Shown here piece after piece: positions 12,506 to 24,972 of a DNA stretch of 64,000 nt. The notes under the pieces are model-generated. The model did not search any database and was not told the origin of the DNA. It was given only the letters and a program-made list of their open reading frames with translations. Within the stretch, counting starts at the first letter, position 1. Every line of letters begins with the position of its first letter. A program made the translations under genes and the position numbers. Origin of the DNA: Ochotona curzoniae (taxonomy: Eukaryota; Chordata; Mammalia; Lagomorpha; Ochotonidae); contig NW_024465885.1 of NCBI RefSeq assembly GCF_017591425.1, positions 41,101,001 to 41,165,000 on the forward strand, given 5' to 3'.

Positions 12506-12975
12506 CCTATGTTCTTAACCAGAGACCATTATGCTCAGTGAAATAAGCAAATCACAAAGGAAACTATCATATGATCAATCTGATGTAAGATGTCCTTAAT
12601 ACAAAATATCCAATCATACATGTATAGGTAAGCAGGTATATACATATATTCATCTAGAGGAAATGTATAATGGAGATTAGCATACTGAGAAGTGAAGATA
12701 CATCACAGCATGCATCTCTACTTCCAAATAAAGACGGGATCCTGATGAGACTGTTAAACATGTCTTGACCGTAAGATGCTGCATTTTCTTCCTTTGTCTA
12801 TATGTGCAATGTCATGATACACTTAAACAGCAGAATGATGTATGACTGTTGTTGAATGAGTGCACTATTATAAATACATAGGGGAAATCAGTAGCGGACT
12901 GGGAATAGCATGATGGGAGGGGAAATCCTTGATCCTATGGAACTGTATCATGAAAAATAAAAATTTAAAAAATAG
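12506..12975 (+). mobile_element. L1 3' end (ORF2 terminus and 3' UTR)
   Basis: Starts AGAGACCATTATGCTCAGTGAAATAAGC, the last part of L1 ORF2, and runs through ATGTCATGATACACTTAAACAGC to GGAACTGTATCATGAAAAATAAAAAT, an A-rich tail. The same family recurs at about 20.4-20.9 and 42.4-43.1 kb. Confidence 0.75.
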
Positions 12976-14355
12976 CTAAGACAGCCTTACAGAGATAAAC
13001 AGGAGGAGAGAGAGGTGCCAATATTAAAAAAAAAAAAAACAACTCTAAAGCATTCTATTGTTTACTGCCTAATAGAATGCATGTCAATATTAAACTTGCC
13101 CCAAACATACATTGTTTGTTTCATTATGTCAGTTTCAGCAATCCGCTCGAAACATGACCTCAGAGTTCTATCGTGGCTTATGCAAGTCTAGTAAGCAAAC
13201 TTACAGAAATAGTGTTGATAATATCCTCATTAAAAATAGCCAAGTCCTAGTTTAGGCATCAGTGAATCATTTCTTGTGGACTAGATCCTTTAGGAATAGT
13301 GCAACCACTGCCTGTCCCCGCTTGGCTGGAATGGCTGAGAGGCAAACAGTGAATGATGGCTGCTTTGGGATGGGGTTTTTTGTTAATTTATTTTTTTAGT
13401 ATTCAAATGTGAAGTTGCCATGGAGATGGTTTTCAGAAATCACCTTCTACTTACCTGCTCATGTAGCGTGTCATCTCTAAGAAATTCCTATTTTAGACAT
13501 GATATAATCATCGGATTTTTTTGTCATAGAGTATGTAAGTTTTTGGTTAACAATTCACTGTGAGTAGCTGCCAGGAACTCACATGTTTCCAGTGATGTAT
13601 CAGTACGTTACCAGGAACTTGAATTTTAATGGTGTCCTAACCTTTGCCAACTCAGCTGGGAGCAAGACATTTGACACATTAGACAAAGATTCATTTCACT
13701 CCTTGCTGAGTTTCTCTTTTTCTCATCCTTTTAGGAAGAAAAGGCAGCATAAAAATTACTTTCTTATTAAGCAGTTAGATTATCCTTATCACTGTTTAAA
13801 AAGAAACCTGTGATGATGGAAGAAAAGGTTCTGGGGTTACACATGTCTTTTCTCCTGTACTTATTTCCACAGGCAAGTTTCATTTGAAGCATTTTTGTTT
13901 GTTTTAGGAAGTGGAAGGCAAACACCTATTTAGGTAATTTCGTCTTTTTGACTTGTTTTTATAGATGATTGTTTTCTCTCATGCACTGTGGCACTGCCTC
14001 GTTGGTATCGGTAGAATAGTCACCGTTTTTGCTTGCACATTTCTATTAAAAGAATTGCCCAGCTTCTTTCTCCTCATTGCCTTAATTCCTTCTCATTCTT
14101 CATGGTCTAAATCCCCCTTCTCATATCTGACCAGCAGTCACCTCAACTTGACTTCAACAATCTGGGGACGCAGAGCACTATTGTACTTTGTAAGCCACTT
14201 CATCTGAATAAGTGTGTGCACACATGGAAATTGGAGGAATTTGAAGGGATGTTTTATGCAATAAGTCATTTGGGACAGTTTAAAGGCCAGAGACATGGTA
14301 TGAGAACTGTGCAGAGTATAGCAGCTCCATGGTGTCAGAGCCAGGACACACACAT

Positions 14356-14397
<42 letters not shown>

Positions 14398-15037
14398 CTG
14401 TCCTTTTCTTTTAAAATTCGAAAGAAATATTTAGGGAATATAAATGTCACTCATAACTATGTCTGATCTGAGTAGATCATTACTAAGAGTCAAGGTGTTA
14501 ATAGTCAACTTACAGACCTAGAAGATGGGTATAAAGATTAAAATTACAGATCTAGTATAGACTCCAAACGTGGTATAGCCATGAGGTTTTACTGTGCTCT
14601 TGTTATCTACGTGTTAGGAAAACAGCAAGGTAAGAGAAAAATAACTGAAAAGAGGTAGTCAACTAGCTTAACCACATGTCTGGATAAACTTTAACATTAC
14701 AGCAGTGTTTTAATTATGACTTCACTCCATTTTACTGTGGAAGAGCAACACACACACACGCACACACAGCCACAGTCTGTATCACACCAGTCATCAATCA
14801 GTATCCTTATGTCAGAGTATACCCAGAGAATTTCCATCAATGCGTTGTTACTCTCTCAGGCATATCCTGCAGCCATGATAAACATTATTACCTTCCGTTA
14901 TTTTATAATTTCCTAAGTTCTAAAAAATATGCAGTGCAAACAATAATATTTTAAATTAGCAGTCTGCGATTTTTGTAAGTTTGAATTCTATTATAAAATG
15001 AGATATAACCACAATTGTTTAAAAACAAACATTTGTC
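12976..15037. other. Intergenic with two CA microsatellites
   Basis: No gene seen. A (CA)n run of about 50 bases lies at 14346-14394 and a short one at 14748-14768. Confidence 0.5.
14346..14394. repeat. (CA)n microsatellite
   Basis: About 23 nearly perfect CA units with one TG interruption near the start. Confidence 0.95.
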
Positions 15038-15364
15038 GGCCGGGGTAGCCTGGTGGCTGGAGTCCTCACCTTACAAGCACTGTGGATGCATGTAGGTGCT
15101 GGTGCATGTCCTGGTGGCCTCGCTTTCCATCCAGCTTCTTGCTTGTGGCCTGGGAAAGCAGTTGAGGACGGCCAAAAGCTTTGAGACCCAGCAACCACGT
15201 GAGAGACACGGAAGAAGCTCTTGGCTCCTGTCTTCAGATCGGCTCAACTCTGGCCATCGTAGCCACTTGGGGAATGAATCAGCAGACAGAACATCTTCCT
15301 CTCTGTCTCTCTTCCTCTCTGCATATCTGACTTTCCAGTAAAAAATAGATGAATCTTTAAAAAT
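15038..15364 (+). mobile_element. CSINE
   Basis: Near full-length: GGCCGGGGTAGCCTGGTGG head, TGGCCTGGGAAAGCAGTTGAGGACGG middle, TCTGACTTTCCAGTAAAAA tail. Flanked by imperfect copies of AACATTTGTC / AACCTTTGTC, a likely target duplication. Confidence 0.9.
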
Positions 15365-15495
15365 GAACCTTTGTCCACTTTCTCTGTGTTTCTTCTTTTC
15401 TCTTTATAACTCTGATTTTCAGAAAAAAATCCCGTCAGAGAAAATTCACCACATTTAATTCAATAAAGTTAATATATTTAGAGTCTCCAAAAGAT

Positions 15496-15745
15496 GGAGA
15501 GCCATTATTTTAATAAATAAATCAGAAAGCACTTATCTGTGAATTTTAAAACTGTTAATTCTATTTATTATAGATGTAAACATTAATATACATGCCTACT
15601 TCAAAGTATTTTCGCAAGATGAAGGACCATTATTTTAATAAATAAATTAGAAAGCACTTATCTGGAAACTCCAAAAATTTAATTCCATTTATTATAGATG
15701 TAAACATTAATATACATGCCAACTTCAAAAGGATCACAGAAAATG
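15496..15745 (+). repeat. Two tandem copies of a 125-base unit
   Basis: CCATTATTTTAATAAATAAAT at 15502 recurs at 15627, and TAGATGTAAACATTAATATA at 15571 recurs at 15695. The spacing is 124-125 bases throughout, with about 85-90% identity by eye, so this is a direct segmental duplication. Confidence 0.9.
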
Positions 15746-18109
15746 AAGTTAAAATGTTTCTTTTGATGAAAAAGTTTTATAAATGCATGCAAATGAGAAT
15801 ACATGCTCATAAATGAAATTAGGATTTCACAAAAAAATAAAGAAGAAAACGAAAGCAATGAAGAGAGGAGTCTGCCATGGGCCAGAACGTGAGATTTGTC
15901 TACTTAGAGTTGTACGTATGCAATACATAAAATGCATTCCCATTGTTAGTAAAAAATTTAAAGACAGAATCAATCCAACAAGTGAAAAAGAGAATGTCAT
16001 TTTATCCTAGGAAGAAACTATTTCAGGTAGCTGAAAGTCAATGAGAGTTAAGATTGAAACAAAGGTTTCTGCTTCTCTAGTCCTCATCTCATTTTTTCTT
16101 CTGTATGAGCTCTCAGAAAAACTTTCTATTCTATCCACTCATTACCATAAACATGGCCTTGAAACACATATCTCATTTTTCTACTTACACTTATAAGGAC
16201 ATTTACCTCATCTATGATTTAGAAAGTCTCCTTTGAAATATTGCATCTTCTTCACCGACATGTTCATTTTAAAAATGAATCTCTCACAAGTTTCAGTGCC
16301 TGAAACCATTCTCCTAGTCTATTCATTCTCCATTACTTTTAAAAAATGCCTCAGGCTCTTTCTTCAATTATTATTTTTTTTCCACTATGTAATGGCTTTG
16401 TTATTACCAATTCTAAGATTGTGTTTTCATTTTAATAATAGCAGTCAACTTTCTCCAACCCAAACATTTGAAACAGTGTCATTTCCTCCATGATTATATG
16501 ACCCTTCTTACTTTTCCAACAGAACTCTGTCAAGAGCTATAAAATCAATTTCTCGCCTATCCCACTTCCTACTCTCCTTTCAATCACCATCATTTCATTT
16601 TCTGTCTTTAGCACTCATGAGTCTATCCTCAATGAGGCCATACTTGATATATATATATATATTTTAGGATGGTGAGCATTTAAGCATATTCAACAAATTT
16701 GTGTGCCCTTCCCCTTAGTCTTAAAATAATGTTCATTTGTCCATGTATTTTTTCCAAAATATCATGTGAGGCTTTCCTGTCATCTCGTCTTTGAGGTTAA
16801 TATAAGAGTATTACATTGTTGAATACATAAAATTGAATTTTCGCTATTTCTTGGGAGGAAAAAGACACTTCTCTTCATGTCATGTAAGCAAAATTTTTAC
16901 CCACATGGTTGTTTTAACTCAAAATTCTTTAAACCTATCTCATTTGTGCAATTCATTCTATTTTACAACTTAATCTTTTTCTTACGTCTTCCCAGCCATC
17001 TTACTCCCTTTCTTCTAGTTGGCACATTCTCAACTTTGGCATTGTGGATGTGGGGGCAGGGTAATTCCTTGTGATGAGCTATCCCATGCATGTTATAGTG
17101 CCTTGAGTTTCTACCCCCTAGATGGTGAGAGTGCACATTTCATATTCATATTATGACAGTTAAAAAATAACACATCAAATACCTGAGCTGGAGGCGTGTA
17201 GAGTTTGCAAAAAATCAGCTGCAGGAAAGAAACGTGATGTTCATTCAAGGTAGATTTCTTTTCAGCACCTTCCTCTCGCAGTCTTTTCTATTCAATCCTG
17301 CACAACAAACTTCAGAAACAAAGGTCTGGTTCTTTCACTTCCTCATCTAAAACTTCCTAACTCCTTCCTGGCATGCTCTGGATAAATTAGAAATCCTGGC
17401 CAGGAAAGCTGTGTGATCACGTCTCTACTTGCCCATATCTCTCATTGCATCTCCCTGCAGTACTGCTTGCCTCTCAAACACACTGACATTTGTTCTACAC
17501 TAAGTCACCAGCAGCGTTTTCTTCCTATAAGAACTTTCCATTCTCTTTTGCCCTGAGTGGTCATTAACCAAATTATAATAAATAAATCTTTCGTTGAATC
17601 TTGTTGAGATTCCCACCTTTATTTTTTTAAGTTTTACAATGACATAGTTTCAACTTATTTTATAGTCATTAGTTAACCTTGCACTAAATTTTTAAAAATT
17701 CTACAAATACTAAGTAGAAAAACCTGTGTAAAACAGTGGTTTATAAAGTAAAACTCCATAAACAACAACAGACATAAAATTTCACTCATATATTACATTT
17801 TTGATACTCTTTATGTCAATTTCTACAAATCAACAAAAACATTGGATTATTTCATATACATAATGTGAAGTTACATAGTTTTATTGTGAAAGACATACAT
17901 GATTTCATTCATTTTTTTTTTTTACAGCTGAGTCCATGGCTTGGGCTATCCTCATCTGATTTTCCACACCAATATTAAGGAACTGGGTCAAAAATGGAGC
18001 TTCCAGAACAGGAACGCAAACTCACTGGATGTTAGATCTGCAGAGCTTATTGTAAGGGATTAGTCAAGAAGCCACCTGCAGTGCTTGCATCCCGTGAGCA
18101 CTGCTTCAT
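15746..18109. other. Intergenic, nothing recognised
   Basis: AT-rich sequence with a short TA run near 16650. No supported gene or repeat. Confidence 0.45.
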
Positions 18110-19080
18110 GATGCTATCCCTCATCCATTGGAGGACATTTGGTGAACTCCATATCTTAGCTATTGTGACTAGAGCTGACAAATATGAGAGTACAGAGAGC
18201 TCTTTCAAATACTGATTTCATTTCCTTTGTGTAAGTTCCTAGGTGTGAAATGCAAGGGTCAGAGGGTAGATTTCTTTTTAATTTCAGAAGAATTTTCATA
18301 CTACCTTCCATAATGGTTGTACTACTTTGTATTTCCACTAACAGTGTATTAGGGTACCCCCCCAACGCATCATCACCACCATCATCATTTGTTGTGATTT
18401 GATTTTTCTCTGATGCTTATTCACACCTCATTGTGGCTTTGATTCACCTTTGCTTGGTGGCCAGTGCCCCTGAGCATCGTTTCATGTGTCAGTTGAACAT
18501 GAGTATTTCAGTTTGAAAATTGCCTTTTCAAACTCTTAATCCCATTTCTTACCTGGATGGTTTGTCCTGTGTTTGTTGACTCTCTTGAGCACTTCATGTA
18601 TCCTGGGTATGAATCCTTTTCCAGATGTACAGTTTGCAAATGTTTAATCCTGTTTTGTCAGTTGCCTCATTGTTGACTGTTCCCTTTGGTGTACAGAAAT
18701 GTCTTACTCTGATATAATCCCATTTGTTTGTGTTTGCCTTTCTCATTTTCGCTTCCACAATATTTTCAGAGTAGTTTTTTTTTTCCTATGCTCATGTCTT
18801 GCAGACTTTCCCCAAAGTTTTCCCTAGTAATTTGATAGTTCAGAGTTCTCAATTCCGACCCTCTGCTCTACTCTGAGTTGATTTTTGTATGAGCTGTAAG
18901 GTAGGGGTCTTGCTTCACACTTACGGCTATAGAAATCCAATTCTCTCATTTATCCCTTTTCCAGGGACTGATTTTTCGCTCGTTAATCAAAAGTACTTGG
19001 CCATAGACACACAGATTCGATTTTGGGGTTTCCAATCATTTCCATTAAACCATATGTCTACATATGTATGCCAGTAAAGG
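18110..19080 (-). mobile_element. L1 ORF2 fragment, antisense
   Basis: The plus strand shows the typical antisense L1 ORF2 order: CTATCCCTCATCCATTGGAGG, ATATCTTAGCTATTGTGAC, ACTACCTTCCATAATGG, TCCTGGGTATGAATCCTTTTCC, TTGACTGTTCCCTTTGGTGTACAG. Many stops and indels; an old, dead copy. Confidence 0.75.
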
Positions 19081-19595
19081 GTTTTGATGGCTTTGTAAAG
19101 CATAATGTAGTTTAGAATATTCTTCGAATGTCTAGAAAGCACAAGAAAAGAGCCTTTAAAGATAGAATTTTACTACGAGACAACATGATGTATTTCCTTT
19201 AGATTGGGGTCACATGGCTTGAGTTAATGGAACTACGCAGGCTCTTTTTCCCTTGTGCTCATGGCAGTGATTTCCAGATCATGCTTTATTAGTAGACGCA
19301 CACATTACTTACAGGGTATTGTCAAAGCCACTACTTGTTGCATTACATAATGCATCCTGTACCTTCTGTATTGTCGAAGACCTGAAGCTCTCTGGTTTCT
19401 AGTACTCACCAAATACTGTTGTTTTTGATAAAAAAAAAATAGCATTCTATAGCATGAAAATATATTGATAGATATGGAAATAACTGACTTAAGTTTGACT
19501 TTTGGGGAAACAAAATCACTGCAGCATAAAGAAAAGATTAAAGTGTCACAGAGCAATGAGAGTCATCCCTAAAACTCAACTCAGGCAGCGTGATT
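19081..19595. other. Intergenic, nothing recognised
   Basis: No feature identified between an old L1 and a CSINE. Confidence 0.45.
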
Positions 19596-19610
19596 AAATA
19601 GACTTTATTC

Positions 19611-19948
19611 CTTTTTTTAAAAACAGATTTATTATATATTTTTATTGGAAAGATAGATATACAGACAAGAGGAGAGACAGAGAAGAAGATCTTCTGTCCA
19701 ATGAATCACTCCCCAAGCAGCTACAACGGCTGGAGTTGAATCGATATGAAGCCAGGAACCAGGGGCTTCTTCTGGGTCTCTCACATGGGTGAAGGTTCCT
19801 AGATTTTGGGCATTTCTTGACTGCTTTCCCAGGCCACAAGCAGGGAGCTAGATAGGATGTGGCAACACTGGGATTAGAACTGGCACTCATATTGGTTCTT
19901 GGCAGTTGCAAGGCAAGGCATTAGCCTCTAGGTTACTCCGCATGACCC
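19611..19948 (-). mobile_element. CSINE with target-site duplication
   Basis: Full-length antisense copy from a TTTTTATTGGAAAGATAGATA tail to a GCATGACCC head. Flanked by AAATAGACTTTATTC (19596-19610) and AAATAGACTCTATTC (19949-19963), a 15-base duplication with one mismatch. Confidence 0.93.
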
Positions 19949-19998
19949 AAATAGACTCTATTCTTAACCAGAATGTTCTAACTCATAAAAAAATTCTA

Positions 19999-20324
19999 GG
20001 CCCAGAGCCATGGCCTGGTGCCTAAAGTCCTTGCCTTGAATGCACCTTCATCCCATATGGGCACCGGTTCTAATCCCAGCGGCCCTGCTTCCCATCCAGC
20101 TCCCTGCTTGTGGCCTGGGAAAGCAGTCGAGGATGGTCCAAAGCCTTAGGACCCTGCACCCCTGTGGTAGACCTGGAGGAAGTTCCTGGCTCCTGGCTTC
20201 CAATCGGTACAACACCGGCCATTGCAGTCACTTGGGGAGTCAATCACTGGACCGAAGATCTTCCTCTCTGTCTCTCCTCCTCTCTGTATATCTGACTTTG
20301 CAATAAAGATAAATTAAAAAAAAA
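19999..20324 (+). mobile_element. CSINE
   Basis: Full-length sense copy: ATCCCATATGGGCACCGGTTCTAATCC around the B box, TGGCCTGGGAAAGCAGTCGAGG middle, TCTGACTTTGCAATAAAG tail. It lies only 35 bases from the oppositely oriented CSINE upstream, making an inverted pair. Confidence 0.93.
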
Positions 20325-20439
20325 TCCTATAGCTTAGAAATGTATGTTGAATGAGATGTGAAGGAGGTCTGGAGTGTTATCCTGAGAAAATCTCTCATTT
20401 AAAGAATTGGCAAAAGCGAATTTCACAAAAGACTAAGAA

Positions 20440-20945
20440 ACATTAATCAGAGAATATTACTCAGACAATAAAATGAAATTTTATTTGCAACAAAATAATC
20501 ACAATTACAGACCATTGTACTCAATGAAATAAGCCGATCCCAATATAACAAATGTCATATGTTCTCTCTTATATAAAGCAAACTTGATGACAGATACAAA
20601 CCAAATTAATAAAATGCATACACATATATTCTCATAAATGAACTGTATATTGGAGACTAACATACCATGAACTTAAGACATAGTACAGTGTGCATATCTA
20701 TACCCAAATAAAAGGAGGGTCCTAGTGAACCTGTTAAATATACTTTGACAACATAATGCTAGATGCTCTAGCTTTGCCTGTAGCTACAATGCCATGATAC
20801 TCCTAAATAGTAGCATGTTGAACTTATGACTGTTGCTGAAGGAGTATAGTGTTGAAATTACTTGGAGGAAAATGGGGAGGGGATTAGGAAGGGAGGTGGA
20901 GGGTGGTACCATGGAAAATAATAATAATAATAAAAAAACAGAGTT
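20440..20945 (+). mobile_element. L1 3' end
   Basis: ACCATTGTACTCAATGAAATAAGCC and CATATGTTCTCTCTTATA mark the L1 ORF2 terminus. CAATGCCATGATACTCCTAAATAG matches the 3' UTR shared with the 12.5 kb and 42.5 kb copies. Ends in a TAATAATAATAATAAAAAAAC tail. Confidence 0.75.
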
Positions 20946-21069
20946 AACACAAAATGTGCTACAAAGAAAACAAAACATCAAAAACATTTGATGTTGGATC
21001 CAGGTCATTTTGGAAGTCCTGGGAATCTTGGATTTTAATCAATTCACTATTTGCTAGTCCCAGAAATTC

Positions 21070-21096
21070 TGTGTGTGTGTGTGTGTGTGTGTGTGT
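21070..21096. repeat. (GT)n microsatellite
   Basis: About 13 perfect TG units. Confidence 0.95.
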
Positions 21097-24000
21097 TTAT
21101 TTTTAAATAAAAGTGTCCAGAATTTCAATACTGCCTGTTATACAGTAGAAGTTAAATAAAGTTTTGTTGAAGTGAACCAGGTTGTCTAAATTGTTTTGAA
21201 ATGCATTGATGTGGACTTGAATAGTTACACAGACCCATTTCCAGTCAATTCAACAAGCATGTATGGATGCTTGGGCGCCAATGTGGTTACTGAAGATGTG
21301 GAGGTGACTATGAATGGCTCTACTCCCAAAAGGAGGTATAACTTAGACTGCTTCTGGAAAATTAGTAAAGGTATGTTCAGAGATGATAAATGTCTTCAAA
21401 ATAAAGTGTGTTCTTTTCCATCAAATGAGAATTTTTTTTATGGTGTACAGGATTATTAAGCTACTTAACAAAGCTGTATGCAAGCTGACTTCCTTCACAT
21501 TTGGATCCCCTGGATTATTTTGACTGCTGTCAGTATTTCAGTAATTCAGTTTGGTAATGAATTAGCAATTCTCTCAGAAATTTTTTAGACATTTTTTTTG
21601 CTGTACAAATGGGCAGTGTTTACTCTGGTTGCACTGACTATTTCTTACAAAATGAGAAAGTGGAAATATCCAAACAGTAATCCATCACCAAATTATCTAA
21701 GGAATAATAACTTATAAAATTTAACCATAATAAGCTAGTAATTCTAAAAAAATCAAGGAATAATTTTGTGTTTGAACTTCATAAATATGAACTTATTAAG
21801 TAGCAACATCAGCTCACATGGCAAGATAGTAACAATACAATGAAATACTCCTACCACGTCTTATATAGCTTTTTACTACCTACTCAATAAAATTCTAAAT
21901 TGAAATTTCAATTTTACTCATTTTATGATTGTGTAATGACAGACAAGTCTTGCTGAGGGAAGCTAAGAATTTCTTGGAGAGCCAATTTCTGATCAAGGAT
22001 TGAACTGAAGAGCTATTATGGAAAGCATTTCTTAGACCACCAGAAGACTTGAACAATAATTTGTACCAACCAGGACCATAAGCTGACCTATACATGTAAA
22101 GTCTATTCCTAACAGAGAAGTAGTTAGGGTAGCAAGAATTTGGGACTTCATGTGAAACTACATGAACCGCAAAGAGATACAACAAAGAGATTCAAATTCT
22201 TTGGATTTGTATTAATACCAGAGAGACCATTCTCTGTGTACAGCTTCTGGCCGCGTACAGCAGATGTTCTCAAAGTCATTACCCAGACTCGCCTTGGAGT
22301 AGACTGAGAGAATAAAGTCAATGATACAGACCAAGTCGCATGAGTAAGGCAAAACTCGGGATTACAATGGGCAGATTAGGAATTCCAGAAGAGAACAAAA
22401 CCAAAGCTCCAAGTGTAGCAGATTGTAATGTGTGCTCACTCTAGCTCATCCATTTGTTGTTCGTGTCAGAGGGTATCTTGCTATCATTTGCTAGGCTAGG
22501 AACTTTGTGCTTGCCCCTCTGTGGGTGTGAGTTTTAGCAGACCACTCCAATGTCTATCTGAGCTATACATTTTGTGAAAGCAGCTCCTAAGTGTGCTGAT
22601 TTCAGTTGAATGGCTGAACTCCATCATAAGTATGCTGGCATGTGTTTTATAGCTCCTATCCTGTTTATGGTCCTTAGCTACAGGTGATTGTTACACTCTC
22701 ACAGCAGCTGATCATCATTGTTAGCTTGATTTGTGATTCAGAACATCATTTTCAGAATGCTGATGCATAGTTCTTTTCTTTCTCCCTGCTTACAGTATTA
22801 TGTTTTATTGCAATTCTTTCTAGTTGTTCCTAATGTGGCTTGTCAGATTATCAAGCACGCACTTATGTTGAATAACAACTGAAATAGTATATAAGTGATA
22901 TAAATGGTGCATAAAAGATAAAGACATCATTCTATGCTCATGATACTCCATGAGAATCAAATTGGAAAAATGATTCTGTTCAGCTCTTTTTACCACTTGG
23001 ATGAGTATAGAATGCCTCCTTGTAAGTGAGCTTAGACTGTATGAGCTTAGAAGATAAAATTTTCAGTCTAAATGCTTTTAACATGAGTAATCTTCTATCA
23101 AGTTTATAGTGTGTTAATTTTTTAATGGCCCCTTAGGGGCTGTGTTTACAACAAGTAAAGCAAATACCAAATTATTTTATTCAAGAACATTGAAAATTGC
23201 TGAACAAATAAAAATGTCTCCAAGCAATGTGTTATATATTCACATTTACATATAATGTGAGAGTGAATATAACATGTAAAACTGCATATATGTATGTTCA
23301 TGTGGTAGCTTAATAAACAGTAGATACTAGTGAGGACCAGGAATTTGGGGTTAAAAGATAGAAGTGCAAAGAATATTAAACCAAAAAAAAATGTTTTTTT
23401 AAATCAGAAAAAGCATTTAAAAAACAAGTTGAACCAAGGATAAAATAATATAAATTGCAGGAACAGTAAAGCATACTTATTTGCATATTTTTGAAGTGTG
23501 GGAATAAATGGAATGCACTACTCAGTACTTAAGTATATCCTTAAAAATATTTCTGAAATAAAAATAGAAATATTTAGTTTTGGTTTACATAAAAGATTAT
23601 GTTTTGGCTTACCGAATCAGAAGTTTAGATCAAGGATTCATCTGTGTTTATTTGTTATTAAGTTGTAAATCTTTATAATCTGGTGACAGTATGTATTGGG
23701 CACTTTGTGCACTCAGAGGAGTTCCCTCACATATCTTGTTCCTAACACATCCTTCTTTCTTACATTGCAGGAAATTGAAACTTTGAGTTGTTCTACAATC
23801 TACATGAGACAAATACGCAGTGAGTGCTGCGAATAGGGATTCACACACACACACACCCACAGAGTACCTCTCTCTATATACATACATGATTCTATGTGTA
23901 CATATTACATGTATATTATGTATACATGTAGGTGTACTTCATATGTGTATATATATATGTTTTATATAGTAGTATGTTTTATATATATAGTGTAAGTGTA

Positions 24001-24662
24001 TATGTATGCATATATAATTTGTAGTTGTTCTTCACAACTCACATGCTTAGTCAATTCAAATGGGTTCGCTCTCACAATAAGACTCCAAGGTACAATTGAA
24101 CATATCTCAAGTTTCTATATTTTCATAAGGAATGATTTTGAAGCATAAAACCTCAGAAAATCACATGGATGGAGAAATCAAAGTGGGCCACTGAATGTGA
24201 CGTCACAAATGCCAAACAATCGTTCTCCTTTGGGAACCCAGACACCACTTGGAATGTCGCTTGGTCAGAGGCACAACGCTCCTGATTCATCTGTCTTTTT
24301 AAGGGTCTTTCTACTTACATGCTCTACCCGCCACTCGAGTGTCCTACCTCCACTTGTATCTTAGGAAGTGGATATTACACTTAATATTCAAGTAGTGACA
24401 ACCAGTTTCCTAATCAATTGGAAACCATCTGCCTACTAACAGCAAAGACAGTTTCAAACAAATTCCAAGACATTACAGTGGAGAAGTAAAGATTATAACT
24501 GATGGGATGCATTCATTTTGAGGATCAGGATCACTAATAAATCATTAACTGGCTGGCATTCCCATCAAACTCATAGGAGGGTAATATTGAATACTTTACT
24601 TTCAGTCATAGGATATGGCACTGAAGCTGTTGGACCCGTGTGTGCCAGCTGATGATTTATTG
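21097..24662. other. Intergenic with a TA/TG-rich tract
   Basis: No gene recognised. An ORF at 21196-21459 (87 codons) has no family resemblance or promoter. 23872-24020 is a TA/TG/CA-rich low-complexity tract. By synteny this interval is within reach of the expected KRTAP23-1 locus, but no KRTAP frame is visible. Confidence 0.45.
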
Positions 24663-24972
24663 TTTTGAAGCTATTTGTTTATTTTTGTAAGGCAGAGTAA
24701 CAGACAGAGATGGAGAGCCAATAAGAGATCTTTCAGCCACTAAATGAAGATCCAGAACTGAAGAAACTGAAGCCCAAAACAGGAATTCCATCCTCTTGGT
24801 CCACATGAGTCTCAGGATTCCAAGTACTTGGGCCATTATGTGCTGCTCTCCCAATCACACTGGCAAGAAGTTGGATGGGAAGAAAAAAATACAAGATTCA
24901 AAACAAATTCCAGGATGGAAATCTGGTGTTGCAAGTGGTGGCTTAGCCTACTGTGCTGCAGTCTAGGCCCTA
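24663..24972 (-). mobile_element. CSINE, old copy
   Basis: Antisense landmarks in order: GTTTATTTTTGTAAGGCAGAG tail, CCAAGTACTTGGGCCATT, GGTGGCTTAGCCTACTGTGC and CTAGGCCCT head. Confidence 0.7.

Noticed and set aside
21196..21459. An 87-codon ORF with several cysteines between KRTAP27-1 and KRTAP13
   Set aside because: Considered as the missing KRTAP23-1, but it is on the plus strand, lacks the MSYN start and Ser/Tyr/Gly-rich composition, and has no TATA box nearby.
23872..24020. Short direct repeats around TATATG resembling a repeat array
   Set aside because: They are low-complexity TA/TG sequence with no regular spacer structure. No CRISPR-like or satellite organisation is present.
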